Part shown: one piece after another, positions 53,093 through 61,652 of the stretch
Layout of the letters: every line of letters starts with the position of its first letter
Numbering within the stretch: the first letter of the stretch is position 1
Source: Micromonospora sp. NBC_00389
GTDB lineage: Bacteria > Actinomycetota > Actinomycetes > Mycobacteriales > Micromonosporaceae
Reading direction: 5' to 3'
Assembly: GCF_036059255.1 (NCBI RefSeq)
Contig: NZ_CP107947.1
Span: 6,882,001-6,946,000 of the forward strand
DNA: 64,000 nucleotides
The notes under the pieces: model-generated
Database searches by the model: none
What the model was told of the DNA's origin: nothing
The model's input: only the letters and a program-made list of their open reading frames with translations
Made by a program: the position numbers and the translations under genes

Positions 53093-53847
53093 GCGAGACC
53101 CGTCGTACCGCGATCGTCACCGGAGCCGCACGCGGCATCGGCGCTGCCGTCGCCAAGCGGCTGAGCCAGGACGGCTTCGCCGTGGCCGTGCTCGACCTCA
53201 AAGAGTCTGCCTGCAAGCCGGTCGTCGAGGAGATCGAGGCCGCTGGCGGCAAGGCCCTCGCGGTCGGTGTCGACGTCGCCGACGAGCAGGCCGCCGACCA
53301 GGCCGTCGCGCGGGTGGCCGAGGAACTCGGCGCGCCGACCGTGCTGGTGAACAACGCCGGCATCACTCGCGACAACCTGCTGTTCAAGATGATCGCCGAC
53401 GACTGGGACGCAGTCATGAACGTGCACCTGCGCGGTTCGTTCCTGATGAGCAGGGCGACCCAAAGGTACATGACCGAGGCCAGGTGGGGCCGGATCGTCA
53501 ACCTGTCCAGCGTTTCGGCGCTGGGTACCCGTGGACAGGCGAACTACTCCGCTGCCAAGGCCGGGCTGCAGGGTTTCACCAAGACGCTGGCGATCGAGCT
53601 CGGCAAGTTCGGGGTCACCGTGAACGCGATCGCCCCCGGCTTCGTCGAGACCGACATGACCGCGGACACCGCGGCCCGGGTCGGTGTCCCGTTCGAGGAC
53701 TTCAAGGTTGCTGCCGCCGCGCAGATCCCGGTCGGCCGCGTCGGTCAGCCTGAAGACATCGCCGCCACTGTCTCGTTCCTCGCGCGCGATGACGCGTCGT
53801 TCGTCTCCGGCCAGGTCATCTACGTCGCCGGCGGACCGCGCGACTGA
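53089..53847 (+). CDS. 3-oxoacyl-type short-chain dehydrogenase (FabG-like)
   Basis: A 252-residue SDR. The cofactor motif is TGAARGIG (11-18), NNAG at 88-91, and the catalytic residues S141, Y153 and K157 (NYSAAK). The region VNAIAPGFVETDMTA is highly FabG-like. It likely interconverts 3-hydroxyacyl-CoA and 3-oxoacyl-CoA beside the MaoC hydratase. Starts with GTG inside the HAD stop. Confidence 0.9.
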   Translation: MSETRRTAIVTGAARGIGAAVAKRLSQDGFAVAVLDLKESACKPVVEEIEAAGGKALAVGVDVADEQAADQAVARVAEELGAPTVLVNNAGITRDNLLFKMIADDWDAVMNVHLRGSFLMSRATQRYMTEARWGRIVNLSSVSALGTRGQANYSAAKAGLQGFTKTLAIELGKFGVTVNAIAPGFVETDMTADTAARVGVPFEDFKVAAAAQIPVGRVGQPEDIAATVSFLARDDASFVSGQVIYVAGGPRD

Positions 53848-53932
53848 GTGCCGTGAATGCGCGCGTTGGCGGCTCTTCGCACGGATGGCAACACGCGTGT
53901 ACGGACATCACCCGCGTCACAGGAGTAGAAAC

Positions 53933-54385
53933 ATGCAGACGTTCAATGGGCTTGATGAGTTCGAGCAGGCGGTCGGGTCCCATCTCGGCTACAGCGAATG
54001 GCACACCGTCACTCAGGGGCAGATCAACCTGTTCGCCGAGGCGACCGGTGACCACCAGTGGATCCACGTCGACCCGGAGAAAGCGGCGTCCGGGCCATTC
54101 GGGACGACGATCGCGCACGGCTACCTGACCCTGTCGCTGGTACCGAAGCTGGTCTGGGAGATCTACAAGGTCGACGGGCTGAGCATGGGCGTGAACTACG
54201 GGTCGAACAAGGTCCGGTTCCCGTCGCCGGTTCCGGTGGGCTCCAGGATCCGCGCGGGCGCCGAGCTGGTCGAGCTCACCCGGGGCCCGAACGGGGCACA
54301 GGCAACGGTCCGGATCACCATCGAACGGGATGGCGGCGACAAGCCCGTCTGCGTGGCCGAGACCGTCTCCGTGCTGGTGCCTTGA
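53933..54385 (+). CDS. MaoC-like (R)-specific enoyl-CoA hydratase
   Basis: A 150-residue hot-dog-fold hydratase. The hydratase-2 motif is D40 and H45 in GDHQWIHVDPEKAA, followed by FGTTIAHGYLTLSLVP. It hydrates 2-enoyl-CoA to 3-hydroxyacyl-CoA, the step before the adjacent FabG-like dehydrogenase. AGGAG precedes the ATG at 53933, 85 nt after the SDR. Confidence 0.92.
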   Translation: MQTFNGLDEFEQAVGSHLGYSEWHTVTQGQINLFAEATGDHQWIHVDPEKAASGPFGTTIAHGYLTLSLVPKLVWEIYKVDGLSMGVNYGSNKVRFPSPVPVGSRIRAGAELVELTRGPNGAQATVRITIERDGGDKPVCVAETVSVLVP

Positions 54386-54387
54386 GC

Positions 54388-55394
54388 ATGGGTGAGCAGA
54401 TGGACCTGACTGGCCACGACCTTGCCTGCGACGACCTCACATCGGGCAACCCTCCGGGACTGGACCTGGCGAAGTTCGACAGGTTCTTCCAGCCCGCCTG
54501 CCCGAACGCGGTGCAGGGGCCGTTGCGGGCACGGGTGGTCGCGGGCGGCAAGTCCAACCTCACCTACGAGGTCCCGATGGCACCAGCTGGTGGATCTTAC
54601 GTCGCCCGCCGCTCGGTCACGTCCTCACGACCGCCCACGACATGACCCGCGAACACCGGGTGATCAGCGCGCTGCAGAACACCGACGTGCCGGTGCCGCA
54701 GACTTTCGCGCTGTATGAGGACCCCGACGTTGTCGGGACTCCGTGATGGAGCGGGTGGACGGCACGCCGTACCGCCGCGCAGCACAACTCGCGCTCCTCG
54801 GGACTGAACGGACTAAGGCCATCTCCACCCGGATGGTCGACGTGCTCCCGGCGCTGCACAGCGTCGATCCCGCTGGCGTCGGCCTCAGCGACTTCGGCCG
54901 CCCGGACGGCTTCCTCACCCGACAGGTCCGACGCTGGAGGAAGCAGCTCGACGCCTCCCGCAGCCGGGCCCTCGCCTGCGCCGAACAGTTGCATGCGCTG
55001 GTGGAGGCGAAGGCGCCGACCGAATCGACGCCCGCCATCGTGCACGGCGACTACCGGCTGGACAACCTCCTGGTCGACCGCGACGACCAGGTTGCCGCGG
55101 TGATCGACTGGGAGATAGCCACCATCGGGGATCCGCTCACCGACGTCGCGCTACTGCTGGTTTACCGACGGACGGCCGAGCTCGACGGCGGGTACGCCGA
55201 CGCCTCCACCGCCCAGGGCTTCATCACCGACACCGAACTCCTCCACCGCTACGCGACAGCCAGCGGACGGGACCTGTCACAGATGGGCTTCTACCTCGGA
55301 CTCGCCTACTTCAAGCTTGCCGTGATCCTCGAAGGCATCCACTACGGCTCTGTTGCGTTGAGCGTCGGCAAGATCGAGGCAGACTTGAGTTGCC
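54388..55394 (+). pseudogene. Decayed APH-type kinase (ACAD10/11-like), truncated by an IS110 element
   Basis: The beginning (GGKSNLTYEV) is in one frame. A one-base loss near 54570 moves the continuation (WILRRPPLGHVLTTAHDMTR, VPVPQTFALYEDPDVVGTP) to a second frame that ends in TGA at 54743. After what looks like a 7-nt deletion the third part resumes (MERVDGTPYRRA, HGDYRLDNLLVD, DWEIATIGDPLTDVALL). The 3' end stops where the IS110-type element begins (~55,395). It is homologous to the intact kinase at 37182-38225 and, in its original state, would have completed a HAD-SDR-MaoC-kinase operon. Confidence 0.82.
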
Positions 55395-55411
55395 CTGTGT
55401 CAACCCCTGGG

Positions 55412-56653
55412 TCAGGCGGCTGTTGGTTGGTTTTGGTTGAGGAGGGTTTGGAGGGCGCCGTGGGTGGCTGGGTTGTAGGGGACGTTGTCCTGCCAGCAGC
55501 GCCAGATGATGTGTGCCCAGGCGCGGGCGAGGATGCGGACGGCGTGGGGGTGGTCGCAGCCGCGGGCGGTTGCTTTTGCGTATAGATCGGCGGCCCAGGG
55601 GTTGGCGCGGCGGGAGTCGCCGGCGAAATCGCAGAGGGCGTCGCGCAGTTGTTTGTCGGCGCCCCAGCGGAGCATGACGGTCTTGACCTTGCCCGATTGT
55701 CGGGTCGAGGGGGCGACCCCGGCGAGGCAGGTCAGCGATTCGCGGGTGGGGAACCGTCCGCGGGCGTCGCCGATTTCGGCGAGCAGCCGGGCGGCCCGGA
55801 CGCTGCCGGAGCGGGGCAGGGACGTGAAGATCGGCGCGTCGGGATGTGCGTCCAGTTGTTCGCCGATGCTGGCGGCCAGGATCTGGATCTGGGCTGTCAG
55901 GGTTCGCAGGACGGCGACCAGCGCGGTGGTGGTGCCCGCGTGGATGCCGGCGGGCTCGCCGGTGACGCCGCGGGGTGCGGCAAGCAGCCGGGCGTGCAGC
56001 ACGGCCGGGTCAACGCCTCCGCTGTATGAGACGGAGCGCAGCCAGACGGCGAGGCGTTTGGGCGAGAGCCAGTCCGCGGCCTGCTGGGTGGTGAACCGGC
56101 CCAGGAAGGTCAGAGTGATCGGCGAGTCGATGTCGGCGAACAGCGTTGCGGCGGCGGGGAACACGATCTGCAGGTGTGCCCGCAGCTGGTTGGCTGCGGC
56201 GACCCGGTGGGTGACGAGGTCTCGGCGGGCGCGGACGCTGCCGCGCAGCGCGGTGGTCTGCTCGCTGTCGACAACCATGGGTCGCAGCCGGCGGACGTCG
56301 GTGCGGACCACGTCGGCCAGGACGTAGGCGTCGAATCGGTCGTCCTTGTTCCCGGCCGATCCGTACCGGCTGCGCAGGTTCTTCACCTGACCGGGCGGGA
56401 TCACGTACACGGTCAGTCCGGCCCGCATCAGGGTCTGGACCACCGGTCCGTCGCCGCGTTCGATGCCGACCTGCTCGACACCGGCGCGCAGCAGCCGGGC
56501 GGCCATCCGCTTCAACCCGGCCGCGTCGTGCGGCACGGTGAACCGGTCCAGGACCTCCCCTTGATCGCCGAGCACGCAGACGGCGTGGTCGTCCTTGGCC
56601 CAGTCCACCCCCGCCGTGACGCGCATGGCAGTGGGGTTGGGGTTGATACTCAC
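55412..56653 (-). CDS. IS110-family transposase (DEDD type)
   Basis: A 413-residue, apparently intact transposase. The N-terminal RuvC-like DEDD domain has D17 (GVDWAKDDH), E65 (GIERGDG), D105 and D108 (NKDDRFDAYVLAD). The C-terminal transposase_20 helix-hairpin region has FTSLPRSGSVRAARLLAEIG and FPTRESLTCLAGVAPSTRQSG. IS110 elements lack long inverted repeats and may encode a bridge RNA in the flanking non-coding region. The sequence 56654-56950 upstream of the gene is the likely non-coding end, but its exact border is unclear. It interrupts the kinase gene at its 3' side. Confidence 0.92.
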   Translation of the reverse strand: MSINPNPTAMRVTAGVDWAKDDHAVCVLGDQGEVLDRFTVPHDAAGLKRMAARLLRAGVEQVGIERGDGPVVQTLMRAGLTVYVIPPGQVKNLRSRYGSAGNKDDRFDAYVLADVVRTDVRRLRPMVVDSEQTTALRGSVRARRDLVTHRVAAANQLRAHLQIVFPAAATLFADIDSPITLTFLGRFTTQQAADWLSPKRLAVWLRSVSYSGGVDPAVLHARLLAAPRGVTGEPAGIHAGTTTALVAVLRTLTAQIQILAASIGEQLDAHPDAPIFTSLPRSGSVRAARLLAEIGDARGRFPTRESLTCLAGVAPSTRQSGKVKTVMLRWGADKQLRDALCDFAGDSRRANPWAADLYAKATARGCDHPHAVRILARAWAHIIWRCWQDNVPYNPATHGALQTLLNQNQPTAA

Positions 56654-56950
56654 AGTTGTCTCCTCGCTGTTGCATCAGTGGGAAGACACCCGGTGGTCCC
56701 GGGACACCGCAGCCGGTCGCTCACTGATCGGCGCTCATTGGCGCATAGCCCTGTAGCCAGTCGGGGTGTCCTGGGCCGCCGGGCCTCGCAGAACTCAAGC
56801 TGGACCTCGAAGGTCGAGCAGTGATGGCGATGGCACGGCGGGGACCAGGGGTGCACCCGAACCCTCCCACTCAGCGATCAAACGGGCGACTCGGATACAG
56901 GGATGCTGCACCAGTGAGCAGTGACGTCATCGACCCGACCTGACCCGTGG
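56654..56950. other. Non-coding region upstream of the IS110 transposase
   Basis: About 300 nt, with GC-rich small hairpins (for example CCCGGTGGTCCCGGG near 56690). In IS110 elements the non-coding end carries the bridge RNA and transposase promoter, so this stretch is where such an RNA would lie. I cannot define its ends from a single copy. Confidence 0.4.
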
Positions 56951-57619
56951 CTACCTCCGAAGTCGGCGTTCGATGATGGTGCTCGCGGCTATGTCGTCGC
57001 GGTGTGACACCGGCACGAAGGTCAGCATCGGTATGAATCGCGCTACCAGCTGCACGAGCGGATCGGTGTCGAGCAGGTGCTCGGGACGCGCCGGCGGTTG
57101 ACCAGTTGGCATGGCGGACGTCCGTTTGCGCTGCGACACCATGAGAAATTGTCGGGCGAGTTTCTTCGACCAGGCTAGGAGTAGGGCAGCGTCCGGTTGC
57201 GTGGCTTCGCATATGCCCGCCAGTTCCGCGGATTGACCTGGTCCGTTAGTCAGGCCGGCATTGGTCAGGTGTAAGGCACGGATGGGGCGGCCAGACGCAG
57301 CCACCGGGACCCTTCGGTCGAACAAGTGTGTGAGACCGCCGTCGTCGCAGAGGTCAGCGACGGACCACGTCCCGCGGTTGCGGCTTCGATGCTTGACTGA
57401 TGCAAGGTCAACCTGGCCGTCGGCGAAGAGCACCATGAAGTCTTCATGGTGCTCACAGACCACTGCGATCGGCCCGTCAGGCTCGAACAAGCCGTAGCTC
57501 CAGCGGGCGATGACTTCGCACTGGAAACGGAAGTTGGCTTGTCCTTCTGCGCCGTCGTCTTCTGGTGCGTCCGGCAGCTCCAAGACAAGGGGCAGGGCCT
57601 CCTGTTGCTCGCTTAACAT
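56951..57619 (-). CDS. DUF4297-like (Cap4-type nuclease N-terminal domain) protein, probably truncated
   Basis: A 222-residue protein. The segment FRFQCEVIARWSYGLFEPDG, then VVCEHHEDFMVLFADGQVDLASVKHRSR, matches the start of DUF4297 domains, a PD-(D/E)xK-like nuclease of anti-phage proteins such as Cap4. Candidate acidic residues are E57/D60 and D71, with K76. Relatives usually continue for several hundred residues; this one ends (ASTIIERRLRR) close to the IS110 region, so it may have lost its C-terminal effector/sensor half. GGAGG lies five nt upstream of the ATG at 57617-57619. No partner (cGAS-like cyclase, ATPase) is present. Confidence 0.6.
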   Translation of the reverse strand: MLSEQQEALPLVLELPDAPEDDGAEGQANFRFQCEVIARWSYGLFEPDGPIAVVCEHHEDFMVLFADGQVDLASVKHRSRNRGTWSVADLCDDGGLTHLFDRRVPVAASGRPIRALHLTNAGLTNGPGQSAELAGICEATQPDAALLLAWSKKLARQFLMVSQRKRTSAMPTGQPPARPEHLLDTDPLVQLVARFIPMLTFVPVSHRDDIAASTIIERRLRR

Positions 57620-57841
57620 GGCCACCTCCAAGACGACGCAGCGCAGCGTAGTCTCTCGACTTCGCAGCGCTGCGTTCTTCGTACCGGAAGCTGGGCATGG
57701 CGTAAAGACCTAGATCGGGCCGTTCGCATCAGCAGACGGGTGCTTGTTGCCACCTTGCGATCCAAAGGGGTTCAGCCAGTCATGGCACAACTCGCAGGCA
57801 TCCTAGGAAATTAGGTCCCTGGCGGGCTTTCCGAACGCCCG

Positions 57842-58370
57842 TTGGGCCGGGGCCAGGTGCGGTGGTTGTTTGGCCCCTCCCCTGCGGCACCCGAACACAA
57901 GTACCTGCCGCTGACTGGCACCGTGCGCCTTTGTACCACCTCGAATCCGACGGGTCGCCGCACGATAAGAACGAGGCTTTCCTCCCCGCCGATCAGGCGG
58001 TCATTTCAGACGGTCATGCACGATCCTGACTTCTCAGCGCGGCCTGATGGCCGGCTCCGCCGCCGGCGAATCCGGGGCGGCAGGCTTCCCGCCGCCGGGG
58101 TGTTACTCAAGCCGCCACTGGCTCAGGCCATCGTGATGGAGCACGCCGAGGCGCAGGCCGCGGCCGGGCTGCGTCGTCCCGGCAGCCCGTCCGAGGCGAC
58201 GCTCGTGCTCAACCACACCCCCTGCGACGATCCGGTCAGACCCCTGGTCTGCGAGAAGATCCTCGCCACGATCCTGCCAAAAGGCACGCCTGACGATGAT
58301 CCTCACCGATGGCGACCGGACGTGGCTCCATAAGCTGTACCTCGGAACAGGCGAAGGGATCCGGCGATGA
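57842..58370 (+). pseudogene. C-terminal SCP1.201/DddA-like deaminase toxin domain, frameshifted
   Basis: The open frame 57842-58333 ends with a deaminase-type zinc site, EHAEAQAAAG (HAE) then ATLVLNHTPCDDPVRPLVC and ILATILPKG. This is the layout of SCP1.201-like cytidine deaminase toxin domains. A one-base shift in the AAAA run at 58280-58283 restores the expected tail ARLTMILTDGDRTWLHKLYL then GTGEGIRR, which stops at a TGA (58368-58370) overlapping the immunity ATG. The first ~80 residues of the frame are not recognisable, so the toxin has probably lost its delivery region and is inactive. Confidence 0.6.
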
Positions 58371-58780
58371 GCATCGACATCACCTGGGGACGCGGCGACG
58401 GCGCCGCGTCGGTCAGCACCGTCGCCGAACTCGACGCCACGCTGGACACGATCAGTCAAGCCCACACCGAGCATCTGCCCTACTGCGTCACCCTCGTCGC
58501 CCACGGCGGAGCCGACTTCCCAGTCATGCTCGATATCTGCGTCGGCCACTCCGAACGGTCGTTCGTCTACCACCTCGACGCCAACGGCAGCAGCGCCTGG
58601 GGATACCAGCCAGACCTCGAACCCGGACCCCCATTCACCTTTGACTACGCCGGCACCCCGACCGACGCATGGCCCGAACGCACCCGCGTCACAAACACGA
58701 CCGCGCGGGAAGCGGCACGACTGTTCCTCACCGACGGCGGACACCGCCCTGGGGCGCTGACGTGGGAAACCGTCGACTAG
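58367..58780 (+). CDS. Imm1-family immunity protein
   Basis: A 137-residue soluble protein with the Imm1 layout: an N-terminal strand/helix (VAELDATLDTISQAHTEHLP), PVMLDICVGHSERSFVYHLD, a FDYAGTPTDAWPERTRVTNT loop and the ending AREAARLFLTDGG then RPGALTWETVD. Imm1 proteins neutralise SCP1.201-like deaminase toxins in actinomycetes. Its ATG overlaps the frameshift-corrected toxin stop by ATGA, which supports a former toxin-immunity operon. It appears intact and may persist as an orphan immunity gene. Confidence 0.78.
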   Translation: MSIDITWGRGDGAASVSTVAELDATLDTISQAHTEHLPYCVTLVAHGGADFPVMLDICVGHSERSFVYHLDANGSSAWGYQPDLEPGPPFTFDYAGTPTDAWPERTRVTNTTAREAARLFLTDGGHRPGALTWETVD

Positions 58781-58950
58781 CTCCGAGCTTGAATGGGTCG
58801 CGAGCCAGGTGCGCGACCGAGGTAGTGCGTGGCTCGCGGGCCTCGCCGCGTGCGGTGCATCCCGGAACCGCCTCACCCGGGCACCGCACGCGGCTACCGG
58901 CCCCTTACTCGGATGTAGGCGAGACGGGGCGCCTCGCGGCGAGCCCGCTC

Positions 58951-59550
58951 ATGGATTTGCGACTGCTGTTGCGCCGACCGGTGGCGACCGGGACTCTGCT
59001 GATCCTGGTGGCCACCGCCCTGATGATCACTGTCTTCTTCCTCGGGTCGTTCTACCTTCAGGACCACCGCGGGTACGGCGCCCTCCAGACCGGGTTGCTC
59101 TTTCTCCCGGTAGCGCTCGCGACCATGCTCGGGGCCAACGCAGCGGGCCGCGTCATTGGTCGTACAGGCCCGCGCACCCTTGCCGTGCTGGGACTTCTCC
59201 TCGCCGCAGCAGGCTTCGTGATCCCCGCGCTATGGTGCGGGACCGTGGCGATGGTTTCCGGCGTCAGCCTTGCCGCCGCCGGCACCGGGGCCGTCTTCGT
59301 CGTCGCATCCGCGACCGCTCTAGCGCAGATCGATCCACGAGAGGCCGGGCTGGCGTCTGGAATCGTCAGCACGTTCCACGAGTTCGGGGCATCGCTCGGC
59401 GCCGCTGTGGTGTCGAGCGTGGCCGCGGCGAGTATCGCCGGGAACAGCACTGACGGGTTCTCCCGTGGTTTCACCACCGGCGCCATCATCGCGGCCGCCG
59501 CCGCCGGCCTGGCCTTCATCATCACGCCCAGGCCACGCTCCAGTAACTGA
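58951..59550 (+). pseudogene. Truncated DHA2-family MFS drug efflux transporter (C-terminal half)
   Basis: About 199 codons covering the last six or so membrane segments of a 14-segment EmrB/QacA-type pump: MDLRLLLRRPVATGTLLILV, FLGSFYLQDHRGYGALQTGL, RTGPRTLAVLGLLLAAAGF and GLASGIVSTFHEFGASLGAA. Full-length relatives have about 470-500 residues, and the region upstream (58781-58950) has no matching sequence. It may be expressed from the ATG at 58951 but is unlikely to transport. Confidence 0.8.
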
Positions 59551-59780
59551 TCCCCGAACAGGTCGCCGGTGGGGTGGGACTCCACCGGCGACACGTTCGG
59601 CCAAGGGCAGGCGTTGGATCGCGCTGACCGACAGCAGCTTCCGCCGAACAAGGGACATCGCCGCGTCATCCGACGCCGTATTGCGGTAGGCCCCCGTTGT
59701 GTGCAGCGGGAGGCTCTGAGGTACCCGAGCCAGGACCTGGATGGGCGCGTGGGCTTACGAAGCATGCCGTGGAGGCTCAG
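59551..59780. other. Non-coding stretch before the copper-responsive promoter
   Basis: About 230 nt without a gene or strong hairpin that I can identify; it separates the truncated pump from the copper chaperone control region. Confidence 0.5.
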
Positions 59781-59781
59781 A

Positions 59782-59795
59782 TACCCCTAGGGGGT
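59782..59795. promoter_or_regulatory. CsoR-like palindrome, site 1
   Basis: TACCCCTAGGGGGT, a C/G-tract palindrome of the kind bound by copper-sensing CsoR repressors (consensus TACCC-N-GGGTA). It lies 75-88 nt upstream of the copper chaperone. Confidence 0.45.
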
Positions 59796-59841
59796 GGGGG
59801 TTGCCCGACCCACCCTTGTGACGTAGGGTCCGAGAAAGCAA

Positions 59842-59858
59842 ATACCCTGTAGGGGTAT
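59842..59858. promoter_or_regulatory. CsoR-like palindrome, site 2
   Basis: ATACCC-TGTAG-GGGTAT, a perfect 6+5+6 inverted repeat placed 11 nt before the copZ start and covering the likely promoter/ribosome binding boundary. It fits the ATACCC...GGGTAT pattern of actinobacterial CsoR operators. Confidence 0.6.
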
Positions 59859-59869
59859 AGGAGAAAGGG

Positions 59870-60085
59870 ATGGTCGTGGGTGCCAAGACCTACAACGTCA
59901 ACGGAATGACCTGTAACGGCTGCGCGAACAAGGTGAAGGCAGGAGTCGGTGCGGTAGACGGCATCGCCAGCGTCGAGGCGGACTCTGCCACCGGTCAGGT
60001 GACGGTGACGTCAGACATGAACATCGACGACGCCATTATCGTGAGGGCGATCCAGGAAGCCGGTTACGAGGCGGCCCCCGCCTGA
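59870..60085 (+). CDS. copZ: Heavy-metal-associated copper chaperone (CopZ-like)
   Basis: A 71-residue HMA domain protein. The copper site is C15 and C18 in GMTCNGCANKV. It carries Cu(I) to a CopA-type ATPase, which is not in this window. GGAG precedes the ATG at 59870. Two CsoR-like sites lie upstream, but csoR and copA are missing here, so this gene has been separated from its usual partners or is controlled in trans. Confidence 0.92.
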   Translation: MVVGAKTYNVNGMTCNGCANKVKAGVGAVDGIASVEADSATGQVTVTSDMNIDDAIIVRAIQEAGYEAAPA

Positions 60086-60713
60086 CGAAGACGACAGTCC
60101 AGGCCGGGCTTCCTGCGCCCTACTGTCCTAACTGGGGCAGCTCGGCCCGGCCTGGACCGGGGCCCAACCGTGGGTCGCTTGCCGCTTCGACGAACTGGCC
60201 GTTCGCTACGAGGCCACCATCCACCTGGCCGCTATCAACGAATGGCGGTAGCCGACTGCGGCAGAGGCCCAGCCGCAGTGACCGCAGTACGGGCAGTCGC
60301 GATCGAGTTCGCCGCGATCCCCCTGGTAGATGACCTACGCGGCGGTCTCCTCTGGCAGTCGCCGGGCCAAGCTTCCGGCCCCGGTCGATCCAGTCCCGGT
60401 ACTGCTCGTCGGTGGCGACTCGACCACCGCCGTACTCGCTGTGCAGGTCCTTGCAGCCCGACCACGCCCGCAGCCCGGTGGCCGGCTCTGCCGAGAGGCC
60501 CAGGCCTGCCGGGCGTGCCATGCCCGCGACTCCGTGGCAGGAACGGCCACCGCGAGCGGGGATCGTGCCCCAAGCCCAGACAGGAAAGGCACCGTAGTCG
60601 ACTGACGTCCAAGCGTCGCACGCCAGGCGGGCGACCTCGCCAGCAGAGCAGGGCATGCCGCCAGAACTCCTCCATCTGCCACCGCCTCGGCTTCGACCAA
60701 CGCCGACACAGAC
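60086..60713. other. Degenerate region with IS5-type relic and a zinc-ribbon-like fragment
   Basis: On the plus strand 60178-60250 encodes the last ~23 residues of an IS5-type transposase (CRFDELAVRYEATIHLAAIN, ending EWR and stop). On the minus strand, pieces such as DEQYRDWIDRGRKLG and, in another frame, DCPYCGHCGWASAAVGYRH resemble a broken zinc-ribbon protein. No intact gene is seen. Confidence 0.45.
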
Positions 60714-61277
60714 CTAGGGGCGTAGCCCTGCAATGGCGACGGCGACAAGCCGGTTGACAGCGGCGTCGGTCGAAAGCTCGGTCGCGGCGTCTAGGGCATG
60801 CAGGCAGTAGTCCGCCAGTTCGCTCGGGGCGATGTCGTCGCGGACGTGTCCGTCTGCCGCGGCTTCGGACAGTAGTCCGGCGAAAAAATCGCGCAGGTGG
60901 CGACGTGCCTGGAGCAGGTGAGGGCCTCGATGTAGCAGCGACGCGAGCGGATGGCCGCGGTGCGCATGCTGGATGGTCGCGTAGGCACTCAGCACGGCGT
61001 GGAGCCGTTGCTCCGGGCCGTCACCCTTCGATCCGACGGCGGCGAGGTGGTCGAGATGATGCCCGATCTGACGTTCGTGCCACGTGATCATGATCGCTTC
61101 AACGTCGGGGAAGTACTTGTAGAGCGTCGCCCGCCCGATCCCGGTGGCCTTCGCGATCTGCGACATCGTCACTGACGTTAGTCCGTGCTGCGCCACGAGG
61201 TCGGCGGTCGCGTCGAGGACGGCGGCCTGCACGGTCCGGCGGTGTTCCTCGATCGTGGTCGTCCAGAGCCTGGGCAC
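60714..61277 (-). CDS. TetR family transcriptional regulator
   Basis: A 187-residue regulator. The N-terminal helix-turn-helix is at ~20-65 (TMSQIAKATGIGRATLYKYF), followed by a helical ligand-binding domain. Its GTG start (61275-61277) faces the small membrane-protein genes across a ~95-nt divergent promoter, so it probably represses them and itself. The inducer is unknown. Confidence 0.88.
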   Translation of the reverse strand: MPRLWTTTIEEHRRTVQAAVLDATADLVAQHGLTSVTMSQIAKATGIGRATLYKYFPDVEAIMITWHERQIGHHLDHLAAVGSKGDGPEQRLHAVLSAYATIQHAHRGHPLASLLHRGPHLLQARRHLRDFFAGLLSEAAADGHVRDDIAPSELADYCLHALDAATELSTDAAVNRLVAVAIAGLRP

Positions 61278-61373
61278 GAAGAAATCATACGGGATGCCCC
61301 CCTGGCGTCACCATGGCTCATGGTGCGACACTCTGTCTCGAAAAACCGATAGTCGTTGAGAGGCAGATGCTCC

Positions 61374-61652
61374 ATGGATGATCAAACGGTGAACAGCGAC
61401 GGGCAGAGTTCGGCCACTCGTCCGGCGAAGGCCTCGGCCGATGCTCGTGCGACGGCGACTGGTCGGGCCCCGCGCTGGTTCAAGGTGTCGGCGGTGGTTG
61501 GTGCAGCGCTGGTGTTGCTGGTGATCGCGATGCTGCTCGCCGGTCACGGGCCGGGCCGGCACATGCACGGTGGGTCCGCTGCTGTCGGCGCCTCTCCGGT
61601 TGTGGCCTTGGGCGTGGACAGCGAGCGTGGGGCGTGCCGGTCGTGCGCTTGA
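61374..61652 (+). CDS. Small His/Gly-tailed single-span membrane protein
   Basis: A 92-residue protein with a hydrophilic N-terminus, one membrane segment (VSAVVGAALVLLVIAMLLAG, ~36-57) and a short extracytoplasmic tail with GHGPGRHMHGG and a closing CRSC. The His/Cys content suggests metal or haem contact, but there is no recognised domain. GAGAGG precedes the ATG at 61374. It overlaps the next gene by about 19 nt and is divergent from the TetR gene. Confidence 0.65.
   Translation: MDDQTVNSDGQSSATRPAKASADARATATGRAPRWFKVSAVVGAALVLLVIAMLLAGHGPGRHMHGGSAAVGASPVVALGVDSERGACRSCA

Noticed and set aside
60120..60656. 178-codon minus-strand frame as a real gene
   Set aside because: Conserved-looking pieces change frame and it covers an IS5 relic on the other strand; no start signal.
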